From: Pacificibacter marinus
GTDB lineage: Bacteria; Pseudomonadota; Alphaproteobacteria; Rhodobacterales; Rhodobacteraceae
Direction of reading: 5' to 3'
DNA: 64,000 nt
NCBI RefSeq assembly: GCF_018860505.1
Contig: NZ_JAHKPU010000032.1
Coordinates: 221,520-285,519, forward strand
Under the pieces are notes generated by a model. That model saw only the letters and a program-made list of their open reading frames with translations. It had not been told where the DNA came from and searched no databases. Position 1 is the stretch's first letter. Every line of letters starts with the position of its first letter. Of the stretch, positions 19,050 to 27,002 are shown piece by piece. The position numbers and the translations under genes were made by a program.

Positions 19050-19304
19050 CTATTCTGCGCGATTTTGATCTCTCAATGTTTCTGATATGGCGGCGATTTT
19101 GGCATTGGCGCATCGGGCCGTGCCCAAGTGTTCGATTGCCAGGAGTGCCAGTTCGTTAGCCGTCGCAACCTTGCGGCTTGATATTGAACAGGGCTGCAAA
19201 AGCTCTTGATCGATCACAGGCCGGACCTCAACCAGAACCTCGCGCGGCTTAAACGCGTCACAGCCCGTTAATGAGATCAGCGAGATCAGGATGCAAAGGC
19301 GCAT
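19050..19304 (-). CDS. Rz1-like outer-membrane spanin lipoprotein
   Basis: This small lipoprotein (84 aa) acts with Rz to fuse the inner and outer membranes at the end of lysis. It begins MRLCILISLISLTGC, with a lipobox LISLTGC. A short mature chain with VRPVIDQELLQPC resembles Rz1-type proteins. Its first 47 bases overlap the 3' end of the Rz-like gene in another frame, the classic nested Rz/Rz1 layout. The open frame extends further upstream to 19352, but only the start at 19304 gives a proper signal peptide. Confidence 0.75.
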   Translation of the reverse strand: MRLCILISLISLTGCDAFKPREVLVEVRPVIDQELLQPCSISSRKVATANELALLAIEHLGTARCANAKIAAISETLRDQNRAE

Positions 19305-19563
19305 CTGGTATCCCTTCAATGGCTTGGCTGTTTTCAAGCAAATTGGCGTCACGCGCAGCTTGATCCGTTCGAAACTGCGCAGCTACGGCCTGCGCATGCG
19401 CCGCCGCATAGATTTGGCGTTGCGAGATCTGCCAGTTGCGATCGAGGCGCTGATTTTCGACCCGCAGCCCCGAAAGATCGGATTGCAGCGTGCTAGCCCA
19501 TGCGAACAAGCATGCGCAGGCCACGATCAAAGCACAGCCCACCCATAGACCCCAAGACTTCAT
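19258..19563 (-). CDS. Rz-like inner-membrane spanin
   Basis: The 101-aa protein has one N-terminal transmembrane helix (WGLWVGCALIVACACLFAW). A charged, coiled-coil-prone periplasmic part (LQSDLSGLRVENQRLDRNWQ) follows. This fits the i-spanin pattern. Its ATG at 19563 coincides with the last base of the endolysin stop codon region, and the Rz1-like gene overlaps its 3' end in a different frame. Together endolysin, Rz and Rz1 form the lysis cassette at the end of the late operon. Confidence 0.75.
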   Translation of the reverse strand: MKSWGLWVGCALIVACACLFAWASTLQSDLSGLRVENQRLDRNWQISQRQIYAAAHAQAVAAQFRTDQAARDANLLENSQAIEGIPDAPLHPDLADLINGL

Positions 19564-20249
19564 CACAGCGCTCCGATGCACAAATCGAATTCAGCCGCGC
19601 GCCGGTTCGTTAGACCGCGCACAACGCGGCCGCCTGCCCTGTTCCAGCGTGGCAGCTGCGCGCAGGCCCCGACGAGATCGCCGGCATTGAGCTTGCGCAC
19701 CAGCGTGGATCCGCAGGCGGCAGTCACGCCCACATTGTAAGTCCATGAGATCAGCGCCACCGCCGTATCGCGCGGGATTGCCTTTTCCACATCGTCCGCG
19801 ATACACGCTGAGAGCCCCGCCGCATGCGTCCGCAGTTCTCGCGCTAAAAGCTGATCGCATTCCGCGTTCGTGGCCGTATCGCCCATCCGCACACCAAGCG
19901 TCACACCGTCACAGATCGTCGCGACACCAACAACATCGCGGTATGCGTTTAAACTGCGCCCCTCAAACTGAGACACCACCGGCACCGCCGCCGCAAGCGA
20001 TGCAGCAGCCATGATCCCAAACACACCACGCCGCCCGACAAAGCCGTCATCCGCCCGGTGATAAGCCTGCCAGTTTTTGCGCGCGAAGGTCACGATCTGC
20101 ACAAGCAGCCAGAGTGCAGATAAGATCGGCACCAACAATACAGCCACATTGCTTGCCCCCTCTAACGTTGGCCACCAAGCTGGTAACGTCACCCCAACGG
20201 CTGAAATCCCTGTCGTTGTCTTTGTCATCATTGCCTCAAGTTTTGTCAT
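19563..20249 (-). CDS. GH24-type endolysin with an N-terminal holin-like membrane segment
   Basis: This phage muramidase cleaves the peptidoglycan glycan chain at lysis. The 228-aa product has the T4/P22 lysozyme catalytic spacing E-x8-D-x5-T at Glu96, Asp105 and Thr111 (FEGRSLNAYRD, then VATICDGVT). It also has VALISWTYNVG and the C-terminal GLTNRRAAEFDLC. Preceding this is a weakly hydrophobic signal-anchor-like helix (GVFGIMAAASLAAAVPVV). Upstream again is a clear transmembrane helix (NVAVLLVPILSALWLLVQIV) resembling a small holin. Normal phages encode these as two proteins, but here they are one frame. The start at 20249 follows an AGAGGGC site, and the ATG at 20228 is an alternative. Confidence 0.85.
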   Translation of the reverse strand: MTKLEAMMTKTTTGISAVGVTLPAWWPTLEGASNVAVLLVPILSALWLLVQIVTFARKNWQAYHRADDGFVGRRGVFGIMAAASLAAAVPVVSQFEGRSLNAYRDVVGVATICDGVTLGVRMGDTATNAECDQLLARELRTHAAGLSACIADDVEKAIPRDTAVALISWTYNVGVTAACGSTLVRKLNAGDLVGACAQLPRWNRAGGRVVRGLTNRRAAEFDLCIGAL

Positions 20250-20380
20250 GGTTTTGCCCTCTGCTCCTGTTTCAAGAACCTGCGCATTTGGTCGATGTGA
20301 TTGAATTTCTGCCCGTTTGGTCTTTTGCGACAGCGCGCGCCGGCGCAAAAAGAATCTCGTTCAACATGCGTTGTCCTCAT

Positions 20381-20407
20381 AAAAAAGCCCGCCGTTTCAC
20401 CGGCGGG
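20381..20407 (-). terminator. Terminator after the tail fibre gene
   Basis: Arms CCCGCCG and CGGCGGG pair around a 6-base loop. On the minus strand the stem is followed by six T residues. It would separate fibre from lysis transcription unless antiterminated. Confidence 0.8.
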
Positions 20408-20491
20408 TGTGGTTGATGATTTGAGAAACTGGTTTCTAAGAAATGTGAGGTTTTGTACCTGCTAGTGACACTAGTCATCCGGAGGGTCGCG

Positions 20492-22978
20492 TCACCCCAA
20501 AACCCTGTTTTTGTGTAGCGTTCTGTCACGGACATGCAGCGCAAACTGAGCAGCCAGCGCGCCATATGCGAATTTGTAGAACGCAGCGTTCGGGTGGTTG
20601 TGTTGGATTAGTCCGGTTCCGTCCCCGTCTATGGTGGCGTCAGCGCGAAACATCGAATTTGGTAAAGTCGCTTCTGTGAAGTTACCGGAGGCCCACGCGA
20701 GGTCGTAGTATCGGTATTGCATCGCTTGCAAGTCCCAGAGCATTGCCCCTGCATCAGTACATGCCTGACCGATACGGAAGTTTTGTTCGTCGTAAGTGCG
20801 CCAGCCGTAATGCTTCACGCCACTGCCTGTGCGATCCATTTTCACCAGACGCTCACTGTTGGCGGGCCAAATGACACGTTCTTCGTCAACGGTAGTATTT
20901 TGGATTCTGACAGAATAGGTGCTGGTGACTGGGATTGTCTCGCTTACCGTCACAACACCAGTCGTCCAATCGATTGCGGCGATTGTGTAAACACCGGCAT
21001 TGTCACCCGAAAGAACACTCAGCTTGTCGCCAACAGCCAATGTGTACCCATACGTGTTGATGGCAAGCAGTGTAATAGTGCCAGCGACAGCATCGAATGC
21101 ATGGTCATCGGTGACAGCATAGGTTGTGTTGCTGGTCGGCCAAGATGAGCGGTAGCTATCAGGGAATTGCTGAGGGTCTCCACCGCCAGACAAGAAGTCT
21201 GTGTGCGGGTGGAAAGTATTTGTAATGATCGGCATAGCATTGCGGTCAACACCGCGAATGGCCGCAATCAGTTCGATATAGTCATCGTACACACTTTCCA
21301 TCGTGGCAGCGCCAGAACTACTGGCAATACCACCGCTGTTCATATTGTTGAACCCGACGATTAGGTCGTAGTCGCCAGCATCCGTGCCTGTTAGTTGGGC
21401 CATAAACTGATCAACGGTTTCTCCGCCAACAGCGTTCACCTCAGCAGAGAACTCGACGTTACGCATGTAACCAAACGTCTCGTTCAGACAGTCTCGCAAA
21501 ATCCGAGAAGGTGCTGACGCCCCGCCATCATCCGCACCAGCGCCAGTGTCGATAGATGATCCCAAGCCAAGAATTTTTAGCTCTAAAGGTGCGTCTTGGG
21601 TTCGAACGCCTTCGGACCAAGTGAAGAAGTTGTTCGGGTTCCGTTCACTTGTAGACCAATCAGTATCACCCGACGATGGGCCGTTGATCTTCTCAGATAG
21701 TGCCAAGGCTTCCGCTTCAAAAGACCCAGATGATCCAGAAGCACCTTCCAGGACGGTAACACGGGTATCCAATGCATCCACACTATCCGAGACTGTTTTC
21801 AGATCACCTAGGGTTATACCAGACGCCAACAAGACCCAAGGATTGCCGCCACTTGCATCATACCGCACTAAATGCAATCGGCCTTGTTCAATGTCACCTG
21901 CCGCCAAAAGCCCACCATCCGCATGACGAATTGTAGAAGCACCAATCCCATTTACATTGAGCGTCGGGCTTGTAATCGTGTTGGTCGCCACAGCCCTAAA
22001 GATCAGGATGGACCCGTTGACACGAGCAAAGTCTGTCGTCACCTCAATGGCATTCGCCGTGCCCCCAACCACGCTCGGGATCAACGACGAATTATTTGCC
22101 TTTGAGATATATTGATCTGCAATATTCAAAAGCTTGAACGCGTTTGAGGGCGCACCGGACCAGACGAGATCATAGGTCCAACCTGACTTGATCGCGCCTA
22201 CACCCGGATTGCCGCCAGTTTGCAATTTCAGGTTATACGTTCCGCCGCCGTTCACTTGGATCGTCACGCCAGCCGTTGTATTTGTGGCTGTCGCGGTGAA
22301 GCGCAAGCTCAATCCAGCTACCAAGTTTGGAACGTCTGTATTCGTCAGGGTGATAGCGTTTTCTGTGCCGCCCACTGCGCAATGGAAAGACATGGCTGAA
22401 AGTATAGTTTTATCGACTTTCAGTGATAGCGGACTTTCGCCTGTGTCGGACCAATCGGTGCCGTCATATTTCCAAACATAAGTAGTGTCTCGGACCAGCG
22501 CAGTATTACCATCAACCATACCAGTCAAAGCAATAAGATCCGCGTAATTGTTTGGAGCAAAATCCCAGAGCCCCATCGCAATGAGGGCGTCAAGAGAGGC
22601 GGTCGCACTTAACGCTGACTGTGCAGCTGATGTCGCGCTCTCTTGGGTTGCAACACGGTCTTCAGTGACCAACTCAACCAATGCCAAAAGCTTCGACAGA
22701 TCCGCACTGGTGCCAAACAGCTCAGCTGCGCCATCTTCGACTTTGTAATAATCAAACAGGCCGTCTTCATCCAACGACGGCACAGAAAAGACACCGCCGT
22801 TTGGCGTTACCTCAAACCCGTCCTCAACAGAGCCAAAGGCGTTGCCTGCAGAGGCCAATTCGAGCGCTTGCGAGAACAGCGCCTTAAATCCCGCATTCAC
22901 GCCATCTTCCAAATCTTTAAGGCGTGCGATTTTTGGCCCGCCACCGGACACGGTGACGGAGAGTTGTGGTGCTGGCAT
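20492..22978 (-). CDS. Tail fibre/spike with an SGNH-hydrolase domain
   Basis: This receptor-binding tail protein (828 aa) probably has esterase activity on host surface glycans. The start at 22978 follows GGAGG. Residues 1-190 are an attachment region with Ala-rich helical parts. Two related beta repeats follow, one from about residue 205 and one from about 300, each beginning VGGT-NAI and containing ATNT-TSP-VNG. A coiled coil (LKTVSDSVDALDTRVTVLEG) leads to an SGNH/GDSL-type domain. In that domain, GLGSSID near residue 474 would be block I with Ser replacing the usual Asp of GDS, GFNNMN near 541 block III, and HNHPN near 793 the catalytic His block. The fold assignment is by motif only. 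Confidence 0.75.
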   Translation of the reverse strand: MPAPQLSVTVSGGGPKIARLKDLEDGVNAGFKALFSQALELASAGNAFGSVEDGFEVTPNGGVFSVPSLDEDGLFDYYKVEDGAAELFGTSADLSKLLALVELVTEDRVATQESATSAAQSALSATASLDALIAMGLWDFAPNNYADLIALTGMVDGNTALVRDTTYVWKYDGTDWSDTGESPLSLKVDKTILSAMSFHCAVGGTENAITLTNTDVPNLVAGLSLRFTATATNTTAGVTIQVNGGGTYNLKLQTGGNPGVGAIKSGWTYDLVWSGAPSNAFKLLNIADQYISKANNSSLIPSVVGGTANAIEVTTDFARVNGSILIFRAVATNTITSPTLNVNGIGASTIRHADGGLLAAGDIEQGRLHLVRYDASGGNPWVLLASGITLGDLKTVSDSVDALDTRVTVLEGASGSSGSFEAEALALSEKINGPSSGDTDWSTSERNPNNFFTWSEGVRTQDAPLELKILGLGSSIDTGAGADDGGASAPSRILRDCLNETFGYMRNVEFSAEVNAVGGETVDQFMAQLTGTDAGDYDLIVGFNNMNSGGIASSSGAATMESVYDDYIELIAAIRGVDRNAMPIITNTFHPHTDFLSGGGDPQQFPDSYRSSWPTSNTTYAVTDDHAFDAVAGTITLLAINTYGYTLAVGDKLSVLSGDNAGVYTIAAIDWTTGVVTVSETIPVTSTYSVRIQNTTVDEERVIWPANSERLVKMDRTGSGVKHYGWRTYDEQNFRIGQACTDAGAMLWDLQAMQYRYYDLAWASGNFTEATLPNSMFRADATIDGDGTGLIQHNHPNAAFYKFAYGALAAQFALHVRDRTLHKNRVLG

Positions 22979-22993
22979 ATCTGCCTCCAATGA

Positions 22994-25270
22994 TTAAGGA
23001 TCTGTGGTTGCTGTGACGCTTGCGCTCAGTGGTGATGCGCTGGCGTAATCACCGCGTGAGCGGGCAAAATAAAAGCGCGTGGTTGCGGCTGCTAAATCGA
23101 TTTCTGTGATGCTGACGAGCGTATTGGGCGACGTGTAAATTGCCGAGCCAAGCAAACTCGCAGCCGCGCCATTGTCCGTATCGGCGCCATAAAACTCGAT
23201 CGCTTTAAAGTCAGCGTCATTGGGCGTGGTGAATGTGACCGTGATTTCACCAGCACCGCCAATCGCCGCGCCATCAATTGGCAGATCAAGATCAAGCGCC
23301 ACCACAGGTGTGATGCCACTGATGTCGACCCAATCAGAATGCGCGCCAGATGCCAAAGCGCGCACGCGCAAATCATAGAGCTGGCCCGAAACCCCCGTCA
23401 GATATCCAAAGACATTATCCGAGCCATCACGCACTTCGCCATCGATGTAGCCACCCGTGGTGTAATCGCCGCCATCTTGACGATATTCCCATTCATAGCT
23501 GGACACGCCCGAGGACAATGACGGAGCGACCGCGAACAAAATGCGCGGGATAATCGTGCCGCCAACGTCCTGATTGACCGCCTCGCCTGTCGTGATGCTG
23601 ATCTCTCCGGGTGGCAAAATGCCCGTGCGCGTGTCATCGTAGAATTCATCAAAGATGTCTTCTTCATCCGTAGCCGGGTTCCAGGCATAGATATCTGCTG
23701 AATGTTTCGTCAAAGACGCGGGCAGCCGCATCGCGACTTCGCCGCTTTCCCCAATCGGATCGAGCCCCGGATGAATTGAGCCGATTTCATAGACGCCATC
23801 CAGCGCATCATAAGGGCTCGGCAAAGCAATCTCAGCCGTGGCCCCGCCGATTAAATCAAAGGCCTCAGGCGGCAGCGTGCCCCCGATGATCTTTTCTTGC
23901 CGGCGCAACCGCAACCCGATGATTTTGCGCACGCGCATGGCTTGGGTAGCCGAGGCACAAAAAGGCAGATCCAATGTTTTGACCGCCGCCAAGCCACCAT
24001 CCGCCTCAACTGCGCCAGGAATGTCCCAAGGTTGCAAATCCGCTGTCTGGTACCCGCGCGACGATGACAGATAGGACACGCGCAATTGGTTCACCAGCTG
24101 ATCGCCCGGCACCATATCTGGAAACTGGAAGCCATCGCCCAAAAGGTAGTCCAGCCGCACCGTTGGCGCGCGGTAGACCCCTGAGGCATATCCCAATTTG
24201 CCTCCCACACGAATGAAGTCCGCAGCCGCAGAGACCATCATGGGAATGAGCAAATCTTCGATCTCCCCCTCTGAGAACCGAATTGTGCCCGCGCAAGTAT
24301 ACCGCGCCTCTTGGCCTCCGGACTTGAGCGATATGATCTCATCACATTCAGAGGCCGCATCAATAAACGAGCTGTGCAACTGATCAGACCGATATTGCCG
24401 GATCGGATTTTGCGTCAAAGCATCGCGCACGCACAGCGCATGCGTGTCAGACCATGCCCAAGTCGCTTCATCCTCTTCAGACTGAGACAGATCGCGTGGA
24501 TCATAAACCTTTGACCACTTGCCCTCGACCTCAACCAAAGGCGGTGCTGAGGGCCAACGTTCGGCGCGGCTCCCACTGCTCCCCGCTTTTAGGCGCAGAA
24601 AAATGACCGTCAGACCACGCCACCCATCCGTGGTTTTCCAAAGATGCTCTGCAGCCTCAACAATGCCGTCTGGAAATTCAGGGAAACCATCAAACGGCCC
24701 ACCAGGTAGAGAGTTCGCTTCCTCCTCACTGGCAGCCGCATCTTCTGAACTCACAAACGGAGCCTCATCAGTAAAAGCTGCAGGCGGCGCAACTTGATCG
24801 CCGCGCCCCACCCATGCCGTCACATGGTTTTCAAAAGGGGACTCTGTCGCGGTGGCCCCAGAGCCGTCGAAATCAAAGGCATCGCCGGTAAGTTTCACAT
24901 GGCGCTTATCGAGGTAGAGATCAAAATCAGAGAGCTCCGACACGCGCGAGTTTAAGATCCAAACCCCGTAAATGAAGTTGCCTTTGATTGGCGTGCCAGC
25001 AGGCGTGCCTGTTGCGCGGCACTCGCCATAAACAAACCTATACGCAGGGCTTGTGGTCGCTTGCGCCAATTCCCGCCCCACATCTTGAGCCGATGGCGCA
25101 CGCCCCATCAGCGCACTCGCCGCAAGGTTCAAAAGGTAAGATCCTGCGATTTTCAGAACAGCGCTAGAGACTGCCAACGCGCCCCCGTAGCCGATCCCCA
25201 AAGCCAATGCCCCACTCACGATCGATGCGCCAATGGCATTTACCGCCGCGACTATGAAGGGCATCGCCAA
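22994..25270 (-). CDS. Tail tip / host-specificity protein (gpJ-like)
   Basis: This large central tail-tip protein (758 aa) would close the tail tube and anchor fibres. It opens with a hydrophobic Ala/Gly segment (GASIVSGALALGIGYGGALAV), typical of J-type proteins. A baseplate-hub-like body has AYRFVYGECRATGTPAGTP and GVYEIGSIHPGLDP. The C-terminus has fibronectin-type III-like strands (SYEWEYRQDGGDY, LYDLRVRALASGAHSDW). Its start overlaps the preceding small gene by 19 bases. It lies directly before the fibre gene, as expected for this module. Confidence 0.8.
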   Translation of the reverse strand: MAMPFIVAAVNAIGASIVSGALALGIGYGGALAVSSAVLKIAGSYLLNLAASALMGRAPSAQDVGRELAQATTSPAYRFVYGECRATGTPAGTPIKGNFIYGVWILNSRVSELSDFDLYLDKRHVKLTGDAFDFDGSGATATESPFENHVTAWVGRGDQVAPPAAFTDEAPFVSSEDAAASEEEANSLPGGPFDGFPEFPDGIVEAAEHLWKTTDGWRGLTVIFLRLKAGSSGSRAERWPSAPPLVEVEGKWSKVYDPRDLSQSEEDEATWAWSDTHALCVRDALTQNPIRQYRSDQLHSSFIDAASECDEIISLKSGGQEARYTCAGTIRFSEGEIEDLLIPMMVSAAADFIRVGGKLGYASGVYRAPTVRLDYLLGDGFQFPDMVPGDQLVNQLRVSYLSSSRGYQTADLQPWDIPGAVEADGGLAAVKTLDLPFCASATQAMRVRKIIGLRLRRQEKIIGGTLPPEAFDLIGGATAEIALPSPYDALDGVYEIGSIHPGLDPIGESGEVAMRLPASLTKHSADIYAWNPATDEEDIFDEFYDDTRTGILPPGEISITTGEAVNQDVGGTIIPRILFAVAPSLSSGVSSYEWEYRQDGGDYTTGGYIDGEVRDGSDNVFGYLTGVSGQLYDLRVRALASGAHSDWVDISGITPVVALDLDLPIDGAAIGGAGEITVTFTTPNDADFKAIEFYGADTDNGAAASLLGSAIYTSPNTLVSITEIDLAAATTRFYFARSRGDYASASPLSASVTATTDP

Positions 25271-25659
25271 GCCCCCAAAACTTTAGAGCGCACAATGATC
25301 ATGCCTGTCTCCGTCTTTGCGGCGTACTCGCCAGATTGAATGCAAATTGAAAGCGCTGCCCCAAGCGGGCCAGAGCATTGGATCAAAACCAGATCACCCG
25401 CTTGAGGCGTCTCAGTTTCCTCGATGTCAAAAATAGACCGGCACCATGCCAGATATCCGCCGGCACGCTTTAAGATCAGACAGGCCTCAACCGAAGATGT
25501 GTATGCCTGGTCAAAATGCGCCAACGGATCCACGCCGTGCAATGCCTCAAAGACCACACAGGCAGCGGTGCAATCGCGCCCTGCACGCCACTCGAACAGC
25601 TCGGACAAATGCAATCGCGCAACCGCGAACACGCGCGCTGGCGTAATCACCCTCGCCAT
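25252..25659 (-). CDS. Small tail-tip protein, DUF6950/NlpC-like
   Basis: The 135-aa protein has the pattern WRAGRDCTAACVVFEALHGVDPL followed by a second Cys/His-poor half. From memory this matches small DUF6950 proteins that replace the NlpC/P60 peptidase in tail modules. The Cys in GRDCTAA would be the candidate nucleophile, but no clear His partner is seen, so activity is doubtful. It lies between the hub-associated protein and the tip protein, the normal position of the cell-wall peptidase in gene transfer agents and related tails. Confidence 0.6.
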   Translation of the reverse strand: MARVITPARVFAVARLHLSELFEWRAGRDCTAACVVFEALHGVDPLAHFDQAYTSSVEACLILKRAGGYLAWCRSIFDIEETETPQAGDLVLIQCSGPLGAALSICIQSGEYAAKTETGMIIVRSKVLGAWRCPS

Positions 25660-25674
25660 ATTACTCAGGCCTCA

Positions 25675-26256
25675 TTACTCAGGCCACTGCTGTGCGTTAA
25701 ACACGCGATTGATCGCATTTTGCACGTGACGCCCCGCAGTATCATTCGGATATTTGGACACTTGATCCTCATAGCCATGCGTGATCGAGGCCGAGGCCCG
25801 CGCACTCGGCCCGATGCCAAGCCCCAGAACCATATCATGCGACAGATTTTCATCGGCGCGCGCCAAAGATCCCGTCCGGCTGTCAAAATAACCCGCGAAG
25901 AAGTCCACGGGATCATCTTGCAAGACATTCCCTCCAGGCGTTGTGGTCGTGGCGAACCACACTTTGACCATTCGGTTGCGAATGACCTTGCCACGCTCTG
26001 CCAAGATATCTTCGATCGAGGCAGCGACCTTGATCGACGCCTCAGATGTGGCCAAGCCGCCCGCTTCTTCTGGCGCTTGAAACTGCACCAGCCAAGACGA
26101 TCCCAGCCAAACCGCGCCATCCCAAACCAAATCGCCCGTGCCCGTGTGCAAGCGCACCATGCCATCCGGCCAATCCGCCTCGATGAGCAACACCGGGCAA
26201 AAATGCCCCGCCATCGTGGCCAGCATCTCAGGAGATGCGCCCCGCCTCAGCTCCAT
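25675..26256 (-). CDS. Distal tail / hub-associated protein
   Basis: This 193-aa phage tail protein begins MELRRGASPEMLATMAGHFCPVLLIEADW and ends with SITHGYEDQVSKYPNDTAGR, a block that recurs in tail-tip proteins of many proteobacterial siphophages (recalled). The middle has immunoglobulin-like beta strands (GDLVWDGAVWLGSSWLVQF). It overlaps the next upstream gene by 10 bases, so it is part of a tightly packed tail-tip operon. The exact role is unknown. It may correspond to the protein that joins tape measure tip and baseplate. Confidence 0.6.
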   Translation of the reverse strand: MELRRGASPEMLATMAGHFCPVLLIEADWPDGMVRLHTGTGDLVWDGAVWLGSSWLVQFQAPEEAGGLATSEASIKVAASIEDILAERGKVIRNRMVKVWFATTTTPGGNVLQDDPVDFFAGYFDSRTGSLARADENLSHDMVLGLGIGPSARASASITHGYEDQVSKYPNDTAGRHVQNAINRVFNAQQWPE

Positions 26257-27002
26257 GGATCAACCACCGCGAACCCATCGGAATATTCATCCTCGAACAC
26301 TTCGCGAAACTCCCATACATATTCAAAATCAGAGCTCAGACCTTGCACGGATCGTGGCACATCAATGGTTTCAAACGTGATCACCTCAGCCTCGCCGATG
26401 CTGACAACACCAGACGCGGTAAACGCCTCTGCGCGATCCGTGCGCACCAGCGCCATGCCATCCGCATCAGAGCGCACAACAGACAAGCAATAGGCACTTT
26501 GAGGATCCGCATCGCCAACGCCGACCTTGATCACATCAGACGGCCGCGCAACCAAAGTGTTTGGCGGCAAGCCTGTGACCTCGAGCCCATGCCACATCCC
26601 GTCTGCCATCGGCACACCTTGCAAAGGATAGCTGCCATAGAACCAATCCAGTTCGTCAGCATCCACGCTCCAAAGCAGATCATCATTGCCAGCCGACCAT
26701 TCCAAAACCGTATTGCGCAGATCAAGATTGCCCTTTGCGCGAAACCACAACGTTGGCAAACACGTGACCCGCACCAATCGAGGCCCACCACCCCAAAGGC
26801 GATTGAGCATCCGCACATATCCCGCGCCAGCCTTGTCTGGACCAATGCCGCGCACACTGGCTTTGGCAACGCGGCGCGATCGCAAAGCAGACGATGTGCG
26901 CGCCCGTCCACCAATCAAACCGACAGAGCGCGATTGCGGGTGCAGTTCAGCCAGTTCCCACTTGGTAATCCCAAACGGAGGCCATGCAATCACATCCGTC
27001 AT
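26247..27002 (-). CDS. Tail-tip protein of unknown role
   Basis: This 251-aa protein is encoded between the tape measure and the hub-associated protein. It starts MTDVIAWPPFGITKWELAEL. It has a basic loop (RARTSSALRSRRVAK), and then a segment on carbohydrate-like beta structure (DELDWFYGSYPLQGVPMADG). The layout fits the distal tail protein slot. Its ATG overlaps the tape-measure stop by 4 bases, so the two are probably translationally coupled. I do not recognise a named family. Confidence 0.6.
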   Translation of the reverse strand: MTDVIAWPPFGITKWELAELHPQSRSVGLIGGRARTSSALRSRRVAKASVRGIGPDKAGAGYVRMLNRLWGGGPRLVRVTCLPTLWFRAKGNLDLRNTVLEWSAGNDDLLWSVDADELDWFYGSYPLQGVPMADGMWHGLEVTGLPPNTLVARPSDVIKVGVGDADPQSAYCLSVVRSDADGMALVRTDRAEAFTASGVVSIGEAEVITFETIDVPRSVQGLSSDFEYVWEFREVFEDEYSDGFAVVDPWS

